A stretch of 64,000 nucleotides of DNA from Monarcha castaneiventris obscurior (GCA_026261815.1 JAMPIT010000174.1:14322001-14386000), one strand, 5' to 3'. Positions 1-13,114 are shown, counted from the first letter of the stretch. The notes: generated from the sequence alone by a model not told the origin. Numbers and translations are program-made.

Positions 1-57
1 AAGGGGTTTGCATGACTCTAATGTGCTGCTCTAAAATCAGTGTTTTAGGTTAATGAT

Positions 58-116
58 TCGGCTGGATGATCTTGGAGATCTTTTCCAACCTAAATGATTC
101 TATGATTCTATTCTAT
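58..116 (+). repeat. CR1 LINE 3' terminal fragment
   Basis: The stretch has the typical avian CR1 3' end: 'ctggatgatcttggagatct', then 'ttttccaacctaaatgattc', ending in repeated gattctat units. Only the extreme 3' end is recognisable. It is in + orientation, the same as CCDC3. 5' truncation is normal for CR1, which inserts by target-primed reverse transcription. Confidence 0.8.
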
Positions 117-741
117 TTAGTGCTATTTCTGTTCTATTCAGTGCTGATTTCTGTGGCAAATGGACAGATTTTGTAAATCTAGATAGGGTGAAATTTTAAA
201 CTGGGCATATTTGTGATATGGTCTCTCAGACAAATACTCAAATATATTTAATATGCAGTTTCACAGTTGTAGGCTGTCTGGGATAAATCCTCAGGATCTG
301 TAGGGTTCTTTTGCCACCTTTCTCACTACATCTCCTGGTACTGCTCTGAACTTGAGCATGCCACTGCTGAGGATGCCTTCCTCACAAAACTGTGGAACAA
401 GCAAACATGAAGACAGATCTTCAGACCAAAAAACTCTTCTGAATTATGGGTCACTAGGGAATTCAAACTTTGAAGGAAATTTGGAAAATAACCTATAAGG
501 TTTGCCTAAGGAGCCATTTCTTGGTCCTTCTCTTCATTTCCCAAGCATCCAAGTAGCAACATGGACTGATTAACTTCTCACCTGCTTGTTCAGCAGCTGG
601 GTTTGTTATCCAGGCTGTGTTCAGCTCACAGCTGCCAGGGTTACACAGCTCTCAGCACCAGTTTAAGGATAACTTAGTTGCAGCCAGGTGAATCACAGCC
701 CCAGCAGTAATAGCAAGGGCAAGACAGCATTCACACCTAAA

Positions 742-793
<52 letters not shown>
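742..793. repeat. (CAT)n trinucleotide microsatellite
   Basis: About 17 uninterrupted CAT units. Read on the minus strand in one frame this gives a poly-Asp run inside a short open frame at 737-928, which is a simple artefact of the repeat. It lies in the CCDC3 intron and is likely length-polymorphic. Confidence 0.95.
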
Positions 794-795
<2 letters not shown>

Positions 796-3554
796 CATCC
801 TCCCCACTGCAAAGCTCTGTGAAAAATGCTACTTGTAACCAGCCAGTGAGAATGATAGGACTCCACCTTGTTATTTTTCCCCATGTAGAAGAAACAAAGG
901 GTTTATTTTGCAGCTGGTAGTCTTGCATTTGCAGGCAGGCATCCAGTTATCAAGCTGGGCTCTTCCTATCACCTACCCTGCTGGTGAACAAAGCCATGCA
1001 TGTCTGACAGTACCTCAGTTTTTTATAACTGTGCTGTTCGCGTGATGTCTCTGGGTATCACCAGATAATTTAAGCACTAAACTGTGTGATTCAGACTGGA
1101 GAGCGAGGACTGTAGAGAAAAAAAAACAGTATAAGCAAATGAGCTGGATAGCTTTTTGATGGTATTTGAGAAGTTTCTGAGTGGCTCTACAGAGCAGGTC
1201 TACCTCTGCTGACAGAGGCTCAACCTCAAAATGTTTGGGAGTGTCTCTGGGAGGAGGATAATGCCATCCCTGATGTTTGCTATTCCCCCACCAGTCAGCC
1301 CAGACAGACAAAACACCGTTGGGTTCACACAACCTCCCACTTCAGCTGCATGAAGTGTTTGTTCCTCTGCATTGGATTCTGGCATAGGTCATGCCTATCA
1401 CTGCATCCATGGAAAATGCAAGAAATCCCTCATGAAGTAGAGTTTCCACCTCATGTCTTCCCAGCAAACATATTTCCCTAACTCAGTGTCCTCCTTTACA
1501 GGGATTTAAATTCAAGAAGTTCTGCTTGAGGTTTTGCAAGGGTTTGGCAAACACAAAAGCCAAGATATGCTGGCTGTTTTCAAAGAGCACTTGGAATGAG
1601 CTGTGATCAAAACCAAACTCCCTCCTTTTCAGCACAATTTCTAGCCCACTATCTGTGACCTCCCCATTTCCCTAGCACACATTTATAGAAGAGCCCTAGT
1701 GAGATAACAGCTGGGGCAAGAATTTGCCATATAGCAAAGCCCCACAGTGCTTTTGCATGAGGAACAAGAGCTTCCAAGAGAGTGGAAGCAGTTGCTGTAT
1801 TTGTGTTGACTGGCCATGGTTCCCCACTGCTGGGGGTTTCCAAAGCAAATGAAATGTTATTCATCAAGGCAGGCTCCCTCCCCAGCTTTCAGTTGTTGAA
1901 AATACTACAAAGTAAGATGGAAAGAAACATGTAATCCTTCATCATCACAGTCAGGATTTTGCTTGTTTATTTAGATTCCCCGTCTGTTCCAAATGTTCTG
2001 CCAGAGAAAGCCCATCCAGACTCCAGGAGTGCTTGACACACATAAAAAAAATTCTAGATGTATTTAGAAGATAATTCCAGCAGAAGACACTGCCTGTTCT
2101 TACAGTGCAACAGCAAGATGAAAGTCCCACAAGCACAGTAAAATATCTCCTAATGATTTATGTAGGAAAAAAAAAGGAAGGAGGCACCTGAGAAGAAACA
2201 GATTTCAGTGTGGATCTTCTAAATCAGAAACTTTTTGGTGGAGCTGTCCTTGGGCTCCAGGTACCTCCTATTTTTCTGCCTGGAAAATGTGTTCCAGGTA
2301 GGAAAAAATGGAACTTGGTGCCTTTGTGGTCAGTAAAAGGAGAGGGTTGTGTTCAGGGAGTGATTCCTCCCTCTGCCCGAGGAAGTGGAGATCAGGCCCT
2401 TGAAGGTTGTCTCTCCCTGCAGACATTGCAGGGGAAATGGAAACAGAGGAGCCCAGACCCAAATCTCACTTTCAGCTGCTTAAGAGAAGGCAGCTGAATC
2501 CCATCCCAGGTGAGGCTGTGTGTTGGGAACTGAGCTCCTTAGCATTGAAACTACTCAGCTGCCCTTGTAGCTGGTGTTTGTCATCCCACTCTTGTTGCTG
2601 TATCTACAAACAGGAAACAAGTGAGAAACAGGAGACCATAAACATGGCAATCACATACCCTTGAGATGAAGGAGGTCTTTTGGGTCGTCCTGGGATGAGG
2701 TAGTAGATGAACACTTGTCCAACAGATGTTTTGCATTTGGACCATCATCTAACCCAGGGGATTTGAAAAGCCCTGTGAGCTGCTCTTCTATCTAGTGAAG
2801 CCTTGGGGTCAGCACCTTTGAAACTGTCTCTCTTTTTTATTTCCTATCTAAAAGCTACTGGCATGAGTGAGCATCAAGAGCATCAATGTCCCTTCTGGGG
2901 GCAATATTGCATTAAGTTGTATAGGGTAGAGTGGGAGGGGCAGTTTTCAGCCAACAACACCCTAAATAATAACTTCTGTTAGTTATGGGATCGTGGATGC
3001 TTCTTGGGACTGCTGAGATTTTACCCTTTAGGGTTTTGTTTTAGACAAAGCCCATATAATGAGGTATTTAAGACACCTCTGTTCTTGGAAAGGCAAAACA
3101 ACCAGTTCTGTGTTTGGCAGGTGCTGCCCTTATTTCACATGTTGACATAAAGAGCAAAGGGCAGGCTGGCATCAGAGTCTGGGGTTTATGAAGGGCTGCA
3201 AAGCTGAATCAAAACTAGAGTTTTCCAAAAGTGACACCCCTTGACCCAAACTCCAGTTTCATACCAGAATTAGGGCAGCCTTTCTCCATAAACTCAATGT
3301 AGCCTCAGTGTTTTGTCAGTTCATAAAAGTAATTATGAATCACTGGTGTCATTAAGATCTACAATTTTGGGTCTTAACTAAATCCACAAGTGAAAGAGAG
3401 GATTTTACTAAAAAAGATGTAAAACCAGAGTAAAAGTTCCCCCCAAGAAAAGCATTCTGCTTTTGAAAAGGTGAGAGGTGTTTTCTGGAATGCCTAAATT
3501 AACCCTTGCTATGATAACATTTTGTGTAAAGCTGACCTGCTGCTGTCCCCACAG

Positions 3555-3830
3555 CTCATGTGCTCCTCGGTGCAGAAGGCCCTGTTTGAGGAGGAGGACA
3601 GAGTGAAGAAGCTGCAGCAGAAAGTGGCGACACTGGAGAAGCGCAACAAGCAGCTGCGAGATCGAGTGAAGAAAGTCAAGAGGTCTCTCCGGCAAGCCAG
3701 GAAAAATTCCAGGCACATGGAGCTGGTGAATCGAAAGCTCAGTGAGAAACTTTCCTCTGCAGGTGGTCAAATCCCCCATATTAACTCTTTGAAGCAGGAG
3801 AACTCCCATGCTACCTACCTTAAAGTATAA
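3555..3830 (+). CDS. CCDC3: CCDC3, terminal coding exon (coiled-coil C-terminus)
   Basis: The exon encodes the last 91 residues of coiled-coil domain containing 3, a secreted protein described from fat and vascular endothelium. Reading starts LMCSSVQKALFEEEDRVKKL, follows a strong acceptor (ccccacag), and ends at TAA 3828-3830. About residues 7-65 of the exon product form a charged heptad-rich coiled coil (KLQQKVATLEKRNKQLRDRV, then a Lys/Arg-rich stretch KKVKRSLRQARK). A less ordered tail with PHIN follows. Human CCDC3 also has its coiled coil at the C-terminus in the last exon. The exon is in phase 0 if Leu is its first full codon; the previous exon is outside the window, so this phase is inferred. 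No frameshift or stop is seen. CCDC3 faces CAMK1D tail to tail, as in human, which supports the call. Confidence 0.9.
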   Translation, partial: LMCSSVQKALFEEEDRVKKLQQKVATLEKRNKQLRDRVKKVKRSLRQARKNSRHMELVNRKLSEKLSSAGGQIPHINSLKQENSHATYLKV

Positions 3831-5430
3831 TGCAAGGGTAAGTGCTCAGGCCAATGGTGGTGGCGAATTTTGCCTGCATTAGGTCAGGGTCTGGCTCTCA
3901 CACCTTGTCTATGCTGTGCTTCAAACCTTGCATGGAAAATGAATCTGAACTTGCTTTAGACACAGTGCTAGTTTAAACAGGAATGCCAGCTGGATTTGGC
4001 ACAGCCCAAAGCCATGTCCTCGCTGCTCTCAGTGGACACAGGGCCAGACAAGTAATCTGTGCTTCTCCTCCCTCACCCACCTCCACAGCAAGTTTTAGGT
4101 TGTCTTTGATGGAAGTGCCAGCCCAGCCCCCTGGGCCATTGCAGGCACTTGACACAGAACCTCTACTTCCCAGTTTACCTCCTCCCCACGGGCTGGGCAA
4201 GGAAAGCTTGGGATATAGAGATGGATGCGGTGGGAAGGATGCAGTCATGAATGCCCTTTTCTCCCTCATGACCCCCAGGCTCTCAGCCTTGCTGAAGCTT
4301 AACTGAAGTCTACATCCAGTGCTTGGGCAAAGGCTATGTCTGAGACACAGTCAGTTTGTGCCTCTCTTCAGCATGAGATATAGATGTGCCCAAATTGTCT
4401 TAAGACTGTTTCTATATATCCTTAAATATTCTAAATCAAATATATAGTAACTTCTATTTTTCCAAGAAGTGCCTCAAGGCTCGCAATAACTCCCACAGGT
4501 GCCTTTATCAGTGGTCAGCCAACCAGGTTGGAAACCACATCATTTTGGGACTGTGTCTAAGACCTAATCCTGCAGTCAGTAGTGGACTTAGCTTATGAGT
4601 GGGTGTTGGATCAGGTCCAGCAGGCAATTTCAGATCCCATTCTCAAGCAGGTTTAATTTGCAGTGTGGACAAAGCTTCAAGTTTTGTAGTCACTCTTTGA
4701 GGTATAATGGAGGTTGCTGGGCAGCCTCACTTGGTTACACTTAAAACCTGTAGAGACCACATCAATATCAAGAGGGCATTAAAAATTTAGGTAGTTTATA
4801 TATGTATATATTTTAAAATCCTATAGAAAATATTTTTATTACACATTTGATATAGTCTAATTTCTTAAAATATGAAGTAAAACCTGTTTCTTGGTTATCT
4901 CATAAAAAAAGAAAAGTCCATCATATTCTTTATTAGACATTTACAAATGGAATTCTGGTCAAGCAGTGTGGGTTTAGGCATCAGTATCCATGACTGATAA
5001 TGTTAATTCTTTAAACTCTCCCTGCATTTGGAAAAGCCCGTATCTGCTTTCAAACGTGAGCTTCAGTCCAAGCAGAACACAGGAGCTGACTCTCATTACC
5101 TTCCAGTTTTGCTTCTTTTGGAAATACTTTTTTTCTCCCCTCTTGAAATAATATTGGCATTTCTTAAGATTCTGACTCCTCCACAAGCTCCACTGGTTTC
5201 AAAGGCTCCGCCTCCCACATCACCACAATTTGAATTGTTTTCTGCTGGAGTCAGCAAGGCTGTTTCCTGAGAATTACTACAGAACTTAGGCTTCCCTAGA
5301 AGCCATCAGGAGATTTTAACTCCAAAATTTAAATCCATAGAAAAGTAACTACTTTTTTGTTGTTTTATTTTCTGGTTTCTAAACTGCTGTTTAAATAAAT
5401 GAACTGGTTTTCCTGAGATAGGTATTAAAA
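3831..5430 (+). other. CCDC3: CCDC3 3' UTR (predicted)
   Basis: This stretch follows the CCDC3 stop codon and has no coding feature. It becomes A+T-rich from about 4370, as many long 3' UTRs do. The end is set by the AATAAA at 5394 followed by a T/GT-rich stretch at about 5430-5455 (gcttgtgttttcattttttg). The resulting length of about 1.6 kb is close to what I recall for the human mRNA. The extent is inferred. Confidence 0.55.
5394..5399 (+). terminator. CCDC3: CCDC3 poly(A) signal candidate (AATAAA)
   Basis: Perfect AATAAA on the gene strand, 1.56 kb after the stop. About 35-55 bp downstream lies a U/GU-rich element, the usual arrangement for cleavage and polyadenylation. A second AATAAA at 5931-5936 is a possible distal alternative. 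Confidence 0.55.
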
Positions 5431-5930
5431 GCTTGTGTTTTCATTTTTTGTTAAGAAAAATATTCCCTCTGGTATTAATTCATGTTTTATAAGTGTTTGT
5501 ATAAAGCTAAGAAAGTATAATTAATATAGTTACACCTTTGCTATTCTTACAGATTTTCCAAACACAGTGTTGAGTATCTTTTACTTTTGGCTGGTATTTT
5601 TTTGCTTGATGAAAAGATTGTAATTGTCTTCCTATTTCCCCCTTTGTCTACCTTAAAAAAAAAAGTAAAACATTTTGTTCTCCTTGTAAGTTTTGTGAGA
5701 ATTTTGTCTACCCTGCAAAGAAAACAGAAAGAACCCCCCCCCAAATGCAAAGTCCAAATGCAACCCAAAATGCTCTCACTGGGTACAAAACCCAAAAACG
5801 TTGTTTCCTTGTGAGTTTTTTTTCCCTTTCATTCCTGCTCGGGTTTGGATCATTTCCAGAGATAAGGACTAGCAGTCAGATCAGGTCACAAGTTAACCCT
5901 CTTGACAAGTAACAGGGGATGTCAAACCTA

Positions 5931-5936
5931 AATAAA
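5931..5936 (+). terminator. Alternative distal AATAAA downstream of CCDC3
   Basis: A second perfect hexamer (cctaaataaaagtgcc context), 2.1 kb after the CCDC3 stop. Downstream sequence is less U-rich than at 5394 (gtgtcagcactgattgcctg), so it is the weaker candidate. Confidence 0.3.
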
Positions 5937-6670
5937 AGTGCCATTAAAGTGTCAGCACTGATTGCCTGTCCCTGCTGGTGACAGTACCCAGAGTGACCAG
6001 GAAGGCTGCACATGCAGGAAACACAAGTGGGACAAGGAATTTGGGTTGTGTCTATCCAGGCTGGTACATGTCACACAGGGCCTGACATATGCTATAATTT
6101 TTAGACCCACTTCATAGCAATTTCAGGGATCAGTTCATCTGGAGACCTGCAAAATGTAATGCCATTTCCAAGAGTAATGGGAAAGGCATGATTGAGTATG
6201 TTCCTCTTGAAAAGCTGTGAGGGAGGGACTGAGGTGCAGAAATGAAGAGGAATTTGGCATAGCTGGATGGGTTGGCAAGGGATGGTGTAGAAACCCAAAA
6301 GTCATCCTGGTAAAAATAAAGACAAAACCCCCCCATTTGTTTAGAAACAACATCAGATGTTTCAGCCCCCGCCCCCCCAAGAAGTTCAAAGATTAACAAA
6401 TTAATAACATCTGCTTTTGCAAAACATATCAGGAGCTTGAAGGCTGCCAAAACATCTGCAGGACCAGTGCTAGATGTTTTCAGAGCAGCTGGACACAACT
6501 GGAGACAAGGATGGGATTTTTGGTATCTGTGTTCACTGTGGGGATGTTTTTGTGGACAAATAAATTTTTCCTGATGGATCCAGAGGATGACAAGAAGAAG
6601 TGAAAGAGCAAAATTAATAGTAAAAGACAGAGTAATGGTAACAAGGACGGGGAGGGGAGGGGAAGGGAGA

Positions 6671-6810
6671 GAAGGGGAGAGAAGAGAAGAGAAGAGAAGA
6701 GAAGAGAAGAGAAGAGAAGAGAAGAGAAGAGAAGAGAAGAGAAGAGAAGAGAAGAGAAGAGAAGAGAAGAGAAGAGAAGAGAAGAGAAGAGAAGAGAAGA
6801 GAAGAGAAGA
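6671..6810. repeat. (GAGAA)n pentanucleotide array, purine-only strand
   Basis: About 27 near-perfect GAGAA units form a 135-bp all-purine run on the + strand, preceded from about 6650 by a degenerate GGGGA/GGGAGA purine tract. The open frames across it (EEKRR-type on +, LLFSS-type on -) are repeat artefacts in all frames because the unit has no stop codon. Homopurine mirror arrays of this kind can adopt triplex DNA in vitro. Confidence 0.95.
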
Positions 6811-7814
6811 ATGACAGAAAGAAACAGGAGAGGGGAAATTGTCCTCTTAAGGATTGTCCTCTTTTTACCATCAACATGTCTCTCTTGTACTGTTTCAGTC
6901 ACAACTTTTGCAGTGTGTCTCACCAGAGTGTAAGCGGATAATTCAGATGGTGGTTTGCACCCAAAAACACCTTGAGTTTTTAGACTTTACAACTGAATCT
7001 TCTGGGTTTTTGGAAAGGGGATGTTTATAGAACAAAGTGTGTCAAACAAACTATTCTCATAAATCCCAATATCATCCTGATTTAACAACCCTACCTGGAT
7101 AACTGGGAAAGAACCACAAAGTAAGGGAGGATTTATGGAGAGCAGACAATGTTAGCAGCTTCCTTTGCTCCTTAATACCAAAACCATTGAGAAAAAAATC
7201 ACTTCCTTATGTTTGAACAATAATTTAGGGCAATAGTCATGTTATTCTGTTTGGGTTTTGGCAGAAGGGGGTTTTGGAACCGAAGAGCACATCAGAGTTT
7301 CAGAGCTGTATCAGTAAAGCCCATTTCTATTACACAGAACTTCTTGCCAAGCTAGGTAATCTCCCATTAATGAGGCAAAGGAGTCCAAACTAATTTCTGA
7401 AAGTAGGAGAAAAAAAACATAGAGGCAAAACTGTAGAAAGCAGATAAAACTGAAAACGTATGTCATTCTTTCTTATAACAAATCCAAGTAATTGCAAGGA
7501 AATTTCATTTTCCTCCCCATTTAACCCCAATTATTTTCATTTAATCACAGAAATGTACCTATTTCCCGCCAAACCAGCCTGCTTTGTGTGTGAAACATCA
7601 TTTCCAGCATGTACTTGGGCCCAGGCATGTTCCTAATCCCCTAAAACAAACAGCAAGCAGGACAGCACGTCCCAGCACATGTGGCACTGCTGGGAGGGCT
7701 CACTGGCTCTGCAGGAAACCAGGCCAAGCCATCCCAACAGGGATATCTGGGAAGGCAGGCCCAACAGGGATTTAGTGGGGCAGGAGCAATGCTGTCTTTG
7801 TAAAGAATCATCTT

Positions 7815-8682
7815 TTGAGGGATCAGGATTTGGTGCAGATGACACCAAGTTGGGTGAGTGTGGATTTGCTTGAGGATACCCTTACAGTGGGAGCTGGACA
7901 GGCTGGTTCAATAGGCTGAGGCCAATTGCGTGGGATTAAATAAGGTGAAATCCTTCACTTCAGTCACAACAACCCCCTGCAGCACCACAGGCTGGGGGAA
8001 GAGTGGCTGGAAAGTTTCCCAGCAGAAAAGGACCTGGGATGCTGGTCAATAGCAACTGAGCATGAGCCAGCTGTGCCCAGGGGGGCAAGAAGGCCAAGGG
8101 CACCTGGCTGGTCCCAACAATAGTGTGGCCAGCAGGACCAGGGCAGTGACCATTCCCCCTGTACTCAGCACTGGTGAGGCCACACCTTGAACCCTGGGTT
8201 CAGTTTTGGGCCTCTCACTTGCAGAAAGATATTGAGGTGCTGGAGCATGTCCAGAGAAAGGAACGGAGCTGGGGAAGGGTCTGGAGCACAAGTTTGCTGA
8301 AGAGCAGCTGAGGGAGCTGGGGGCGCTGAGCCTGGAGGAAAGGTGCTTCAGGGGACTACTTATGGCTCTTTACAACATCCTGAAAGGAGGGTGCAGAAAG
8401 GCTCTTCTTGCAGGTAACAAGTGAGAGTACAAGAGGAAATAACCTCAAGTCATGCCAGGGGAAGTTTGGCTTGGATATAAGGAAAAATTTCTTCACCACA
8501 GTAGTTATCAAGACCTAAAACAGGCTGCCCAGGGAAGTGGTGGAGTTACCATCCCTGGGGATATTTAAAAGAAGTGTAAATGTGGCACCTGGGGACGTGG
8601 TTTAGTGGTGAACATGGCAGTGCTGGTTTAACTGTTGAACTCAAAGGTCTTTTCTAACATAAATGATTCAATGATTCTATGA
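7815..8682 (+). mobile_element. CR1 LINE, 5'-truncated, about 0.87 kb
   Basis: Recognisable CR1 blocks run in order: 'ggtgcagatgacaccaagtt', 'ccaattgcgtgggattaaat', the 'gaggccacaccttgaaccct' block, 'ggagcatgtccagagaaagg', 'gagggagctgggggcgctga', the 'cttcaccaca' block, 'caggctgcccagggaagtgg' and a 3' end 'caaaggtcttttctaacata' with two ATGATTC-type tail units. It contains the end of the reverse transcriptase ORF and the 3' UTR, is decayed by many substitutions, and is not expected to be active. Confidence 0.9.
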
Positions 8683-11102
8683 CTTGGCTGGTTTTCCATT
8701 AGATGGGCTTGGTGGCATCACACCACTCCTGAGGTGCCTCATGGTTTCTTCTGGTCAGAGTGTCCTAGCAATTGCTTGCTGCTTTGGTTAATGTTGACTG
8801 CACATAATGGCATCACCCCCTCTGGTTGTCTGCCTATGGATACTAATTCTTCTTTTTATGGAAATTTTCCACAAAGAGTCATTTCTGAGAACAAGTTTTT
8901 GGTGGTAAATAATTGTTTTGCAATGTTAAAATATAATCAGTAAAGTGACAAAGTTTTCTTTGGCAAACTCCCACTTTGGAGTGATGACAAAATTTGGCAG
9001 AAGTCCCTTCTATGCAGCCCTTGCCCCAAGAAAAATCAGCAGGAAGCCTTTAAAATGTTTTGGGTTTGCAATGCACACATGCTCAGCAAAGACTTCATGG
9101 TGCTGCATGGCTAAAACCACAGCAAATGAACCTTCCTGAGCCTGTCCCTTCCTGACAGTCCAGCTGCCATAGGTGGCAGCACAGCCAGCCATGCCAGGAC
9201 TGATAAAAGCAGATTTTTATTGCATCTCCAGCTTCTGGATGCCTCTGCAATGCCCCGGGGTTTGTGTATGCATTGGGGGTGGTGCCATAAGGAATGACGA
9301 TGGTCCAGTAGGCTCAGAAAGGCGTGGAGCAGCTACAGGAGAGACACTGGAACTGGGAACACTCACAGGGCCAGCATTGCTCTTACAGAAGTGGCCACCA
9401 GCACCTGGATTGGAGACCTGGAAAAGGTTCTGGAAAAGGGACAGCCATTTGCTGTCCATCAAGAGTCTGTGTAAGGGAGCCCAAAGGTCCCCACTGGAGA
9501 GAGACAGCTTCTGTCACTCGTGTTTTGTACCAGCAGATGGCCAGGAGCTGCACAGCTCCAGCTGTAGCTCCAGGTAAAGAACCAGGCTGGAGGGCAATGG
9601 ATAAGTGATTCCTTCTGTGGTGGGAGGGGTCCAGGCAAGCTGCTGACCTGGAGACATCGCTTTTGGGTGGCAACCTGGCAGCATGGTGAAAAGTAGAGGT
9701 GAGCTCGAGCCATTGCTGTCAACATCCAGAGCACACAAAGTGTCCTGGCTCCTTTTCTTCATTTGTAATTGCTCTTACAGACTCTTGAGATCTTTTCTGC
9801 AAGAAAGGCTGTCAAAAGGAAACTGAAAACCACATGGTTTTGGAGGGTCACCAGATGCCAGTGTGCAGCCTATATAATATCACAGTCTGGGAACAAATGC
9901 AACAAAACACTTCATCCTTCCACTGAGTACACTGGGTCCTTAAAATGCCCTAAGCATTTTGCATAATACCCCTCCACTCAAAGTCAAGCAAAGGCACCAA
10001 GATGCGTGTAAATTCCTTAACTCATACAGCAGTCCAGTGGCAGGTCTGCATAAGAGAATTCAGGGGCCCTTGACTTTTGGCACCTGCCTCAGTTTCTAGA
10101 ACTGTCACCTGCTCGAGTGGGGCAGGGAGGGGAGGTGCCAGCATATCAGAGATCTAGAGCCTTGCTGATTGTGAACCAGAGCGATCTGCAGTAGTTGCCA
10201 AATTTTGGATTGCTTATTCAGACAAGAAAATACCTATCTCAGCTAAAGGAGGGGACAAATGTTTGGCTGGAGGAAGGCGCAGAGAGGTCTATTCTGCTTT
10301 CCAGTGTCAAGAGCTCTTTTGACAGCCTTTGACTATTGAAGATTTTTCCACAGTCCCCATGACTGTGGGTCCCCAGGACTGCCAGGATCTGGCATTTCTC
10401 ATACACAGACTGCCTGGAAGGAGGCAGACTGGGAAATCCTTCCTGATAGGAACCATGTGGCCATGCACAGAGGAAGAGGAACACTTGGGCAGGTAAACCA
10501 CCACCTGTAGCATCTCCCCCATCAGCTCTCCCAGTGCTCCACACACAAGCAGAGGTTTGAAACCTCTTGCTTTTTCTGTGTTTCCTTGATTTTCAGTTCA
10601 GAGTTGACTCTTCCTTGCTCAGAGTTGACATGCTCTTCAGAGAGCAAAGAGGATTGTTGATACTTCTTTTCTTCAGTTCTGCTTGCTCTAGCAGATAGGC
10701 CATAATCCAAACCCTAATTTTTACATGATTCAGTCAGTCCTGTCTCTGAAGTTTGTAAGTGTCTGCCCTGTTATCTGCTCTGTTCCCTCCGCCCATGCAC
10801 AGAATCTCACAGGCTCCAAAGGGAATGTTTGTTTCTGCCAGGGCTTTGCTCAGCTGAGTCAGTGCTGGAGCCCACATGTTCAGGATTTTCCTCTCTGCCC
10901 ACAGCCTCCCTGGAAGCCCTGGACCTGCAGCTGGAAGCAGCTCTTTAAACTGCTGGTTGCTCAGTAAAGAGACCTCGGACAGAAAAATGGCATCAGAGGT
11001 GTTTGAGGAGCTTCCTGCAGAGCAGTGAGCCTGTGGGTTGTCTCATGAATTCATAGAGTAGGGGAGGAGCTTCAGCCTGATTGAAAAGCATTTCAGTTCA
11101 TT

Positions 11103-11675
11103 CACAGAATCACAGAATGGTTTGGGTTGGAAGGGACCTTAAAGATCATCTTTCAACCCCTCTGTCCTTTGCAGGGACACCTTCCTCTAGACCAGATTGC
11201 TCCAAGCCCCGTCCAACCTGGCCTTGAACACTTCCAGAGATGGGGCATCCACAGCTTCTCTGGGCAACCTGTGCCAGGGCTTCCCCACCCTCACAGTAAA
11301 GAATTTCTTCTTAGTATCTAATCTACACCCACCTTTTTTTTCCAGTTTAAAACTACTCCCCCTTGTCCTATCACTACATTCCCTGATAAGAGTCCCTCCT
11401 GATCCTTCCTGCTGGCCTTCATCAAGAATTGGAAGGCAGCTATGAGATCTCTCCAGAGCCTTCTCTCCTCTCAACTAAACAACCCCAACTCTCAGACTGT
11501 TCTCATGCACGAGGTGCTCTGGTCCTCTGATCATTTCCATGTCCCTCTTTTGGACATGCTCAAGCAGATCCATGCCTTTCTCATGCTGGGAATCCCAGAG
11601 CTGGATGCAGCACTCCAGGTGGAGTCTCAGGACAGCTGACTAGAGGGGTGAAACCATTTCTTTTAACCTCCACAG
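11103..11675 (-). mobile_element. CR1 LINE, minus orientation, about 0.57 kb
   Basis: The reversed CR1 3' end (acagaatcacagaatggttt, then gttggaagggaccttaaaga) starts at 11103. Further CR1 blocks follow in reverse order: gtccaacctggccttgaaca, gcatccacagcttctctggg, ctcccccttgtcctatcact, agagccttctctcctctcaa and gatgcagcactccaggtgga. It is a subfamily with a 'cacagaatggtttggg' end, different from the copy at 7.8-8.7 kb. It is degraded and has no long reading frame. Confidence 0.9.
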
Positions 11676-13114
11676 ACCCATTTCTTCATCCCTTTCTCAC
11701 CCAGGAGGTAAGAGAGAGACTGATGGGCAGATGATTCCATGGGGCCACTGGTGGCTTGGGAAGAGGTCAGAGGGACCCTCGTGTTGAGCTATGCCAGGGT
11801 CCACCAGGGAAGGACCAATCAAGAAGGGAGGAGGAAAGTGCAGACCAGCAGGTTGTTCCAGATGACATTTCTGTTCCACTTGCCCTGCCCAGAGAAGAGC
11901 AGAGATCCTCCAAGGCCAAAGGCATTTATTTATCTGCCATGCCAGTAAACCCCAGGCAGACCATGGAGAGGATGAGTCTCCTGATCTCTGTTCACCATCT
12001 GAGGACAAACACAAGGCCACATCAGAAGGGGTGCTCACTTGAACTATTCCCATGCATTTCCATGGGAACAGCGCAACTGTTTTGTTTTCCTCTTTTTAAT
12101 ATTTCTCTTATGATTATTTCTGAAATACTCTGCTTGCTGTAGCCTTGGCCTAAAGAGATAAGGAAGAGAAAATGTCACAGACTGTTGTCAATAAATTATT
12201 TTTCCCATTTCTTGATGCCAGGAAAAGCAGTTCTTGCTGTAGGAAAGCAGATCATGGGTTACACTGTCTTCAAATTATTTGTTTCAGAGATGCTAGAAGC
12301 TGCAATATGCGCATGTATGTACAGTGTGTTAGTTGGAAGCTGGCAGCAATGAAAACCTCTTCTGTAGTAAAAAGAAAACATCTTGTAACCAGACCTCTCT
12401 TTTCTTGTCCATACACAGGTGATTCAGGCTCATTTCAGGATTACAACCCATTCTTTTTCAATTCTTCATTTTGCTCCCTGTGAATAGAAGATGAAGAGCT
12501 AATTCCTGCCTTAGGAAATGTACCTTAAAATTGTGTGTGGAAGCAGCACTGCTCGCCAGGAGAGCAGGGCAGTTGTGACTTTACATTTTCAGTAGCTGTA
12601 TTTACACTGTTCAGGTTGAAACTTTCCATGCTGGTGCTGGTCTCTGCCTCAGTGCATGGAAAAAATAGTTTCCCAACTGTCAACTATTTGCCAATGAAAA
12701 ACATTTTCTTTTTCTCTACATATTTGTGCTGATTTTTTTACCATCACCATCTTTGGAGCAAAGAGCTGGAGTCTGATGAGGACATTTTTATATCTAGTCC
12801 ATTACTTCTGTGGAAAATCCACATCAATTCAGGCAGGTTATAATGAATGGCTGAAAATTTTTCAGCTGCAGACAGCCAAATCTCCTCTTAACCACTGGTC
12901 ACTGCGGGATCCCCAGCATTGTACCACAGCTGGGTAGTACAGTGAGATGCGATGGTCCCAGTGGTGCCACTTGCTAACAGCCCCTGCCAGAAATCACCAC
13001 CTGTAGCTACATTCTGATGTCACCTGGGAAATCCATTCTGTAGCCACACATTTGATACCTCACCCTAAGGAGACAAAAAGCACCATTAATCTGAAATTCC
13101 TCCAAGACAGAGTG

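Larger units (their letters stand above)
1..3554 (+). other. CCDC3: Last intron of CCDC3 (3' part)
   Basis: This non-coding stretch ends in a canonical acceptor (ctgtccccacag at about 3543-3554) directly before the CCDC3 coding exon. It holds a CR1 3' tail near the left edge and a CAT trinucleotide repeat at 742. The open frames in it (for example at 1015-1332 on the minus strand) resemble no family I know and look like chance. The intron's 5' end is outside the window. Confidence 0.75.

Noticed and set aside
737..928. Minus-strand open frame ending in poly-Asp
   Set aside because: The Asp run is only the CAT microsatellite read in one frame; no other protein signal.
6480..6923. Open frames with LLFSS or EEKRR repeats
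   Set aside because: They are the GAGAA pentamer translated; the repeat lacks stops in every frame.
8046..8291. Pro/Ser-rich minus open frame of 81 codons
   Set aside because: It lies antisense inside a CR1 LINE fragment.
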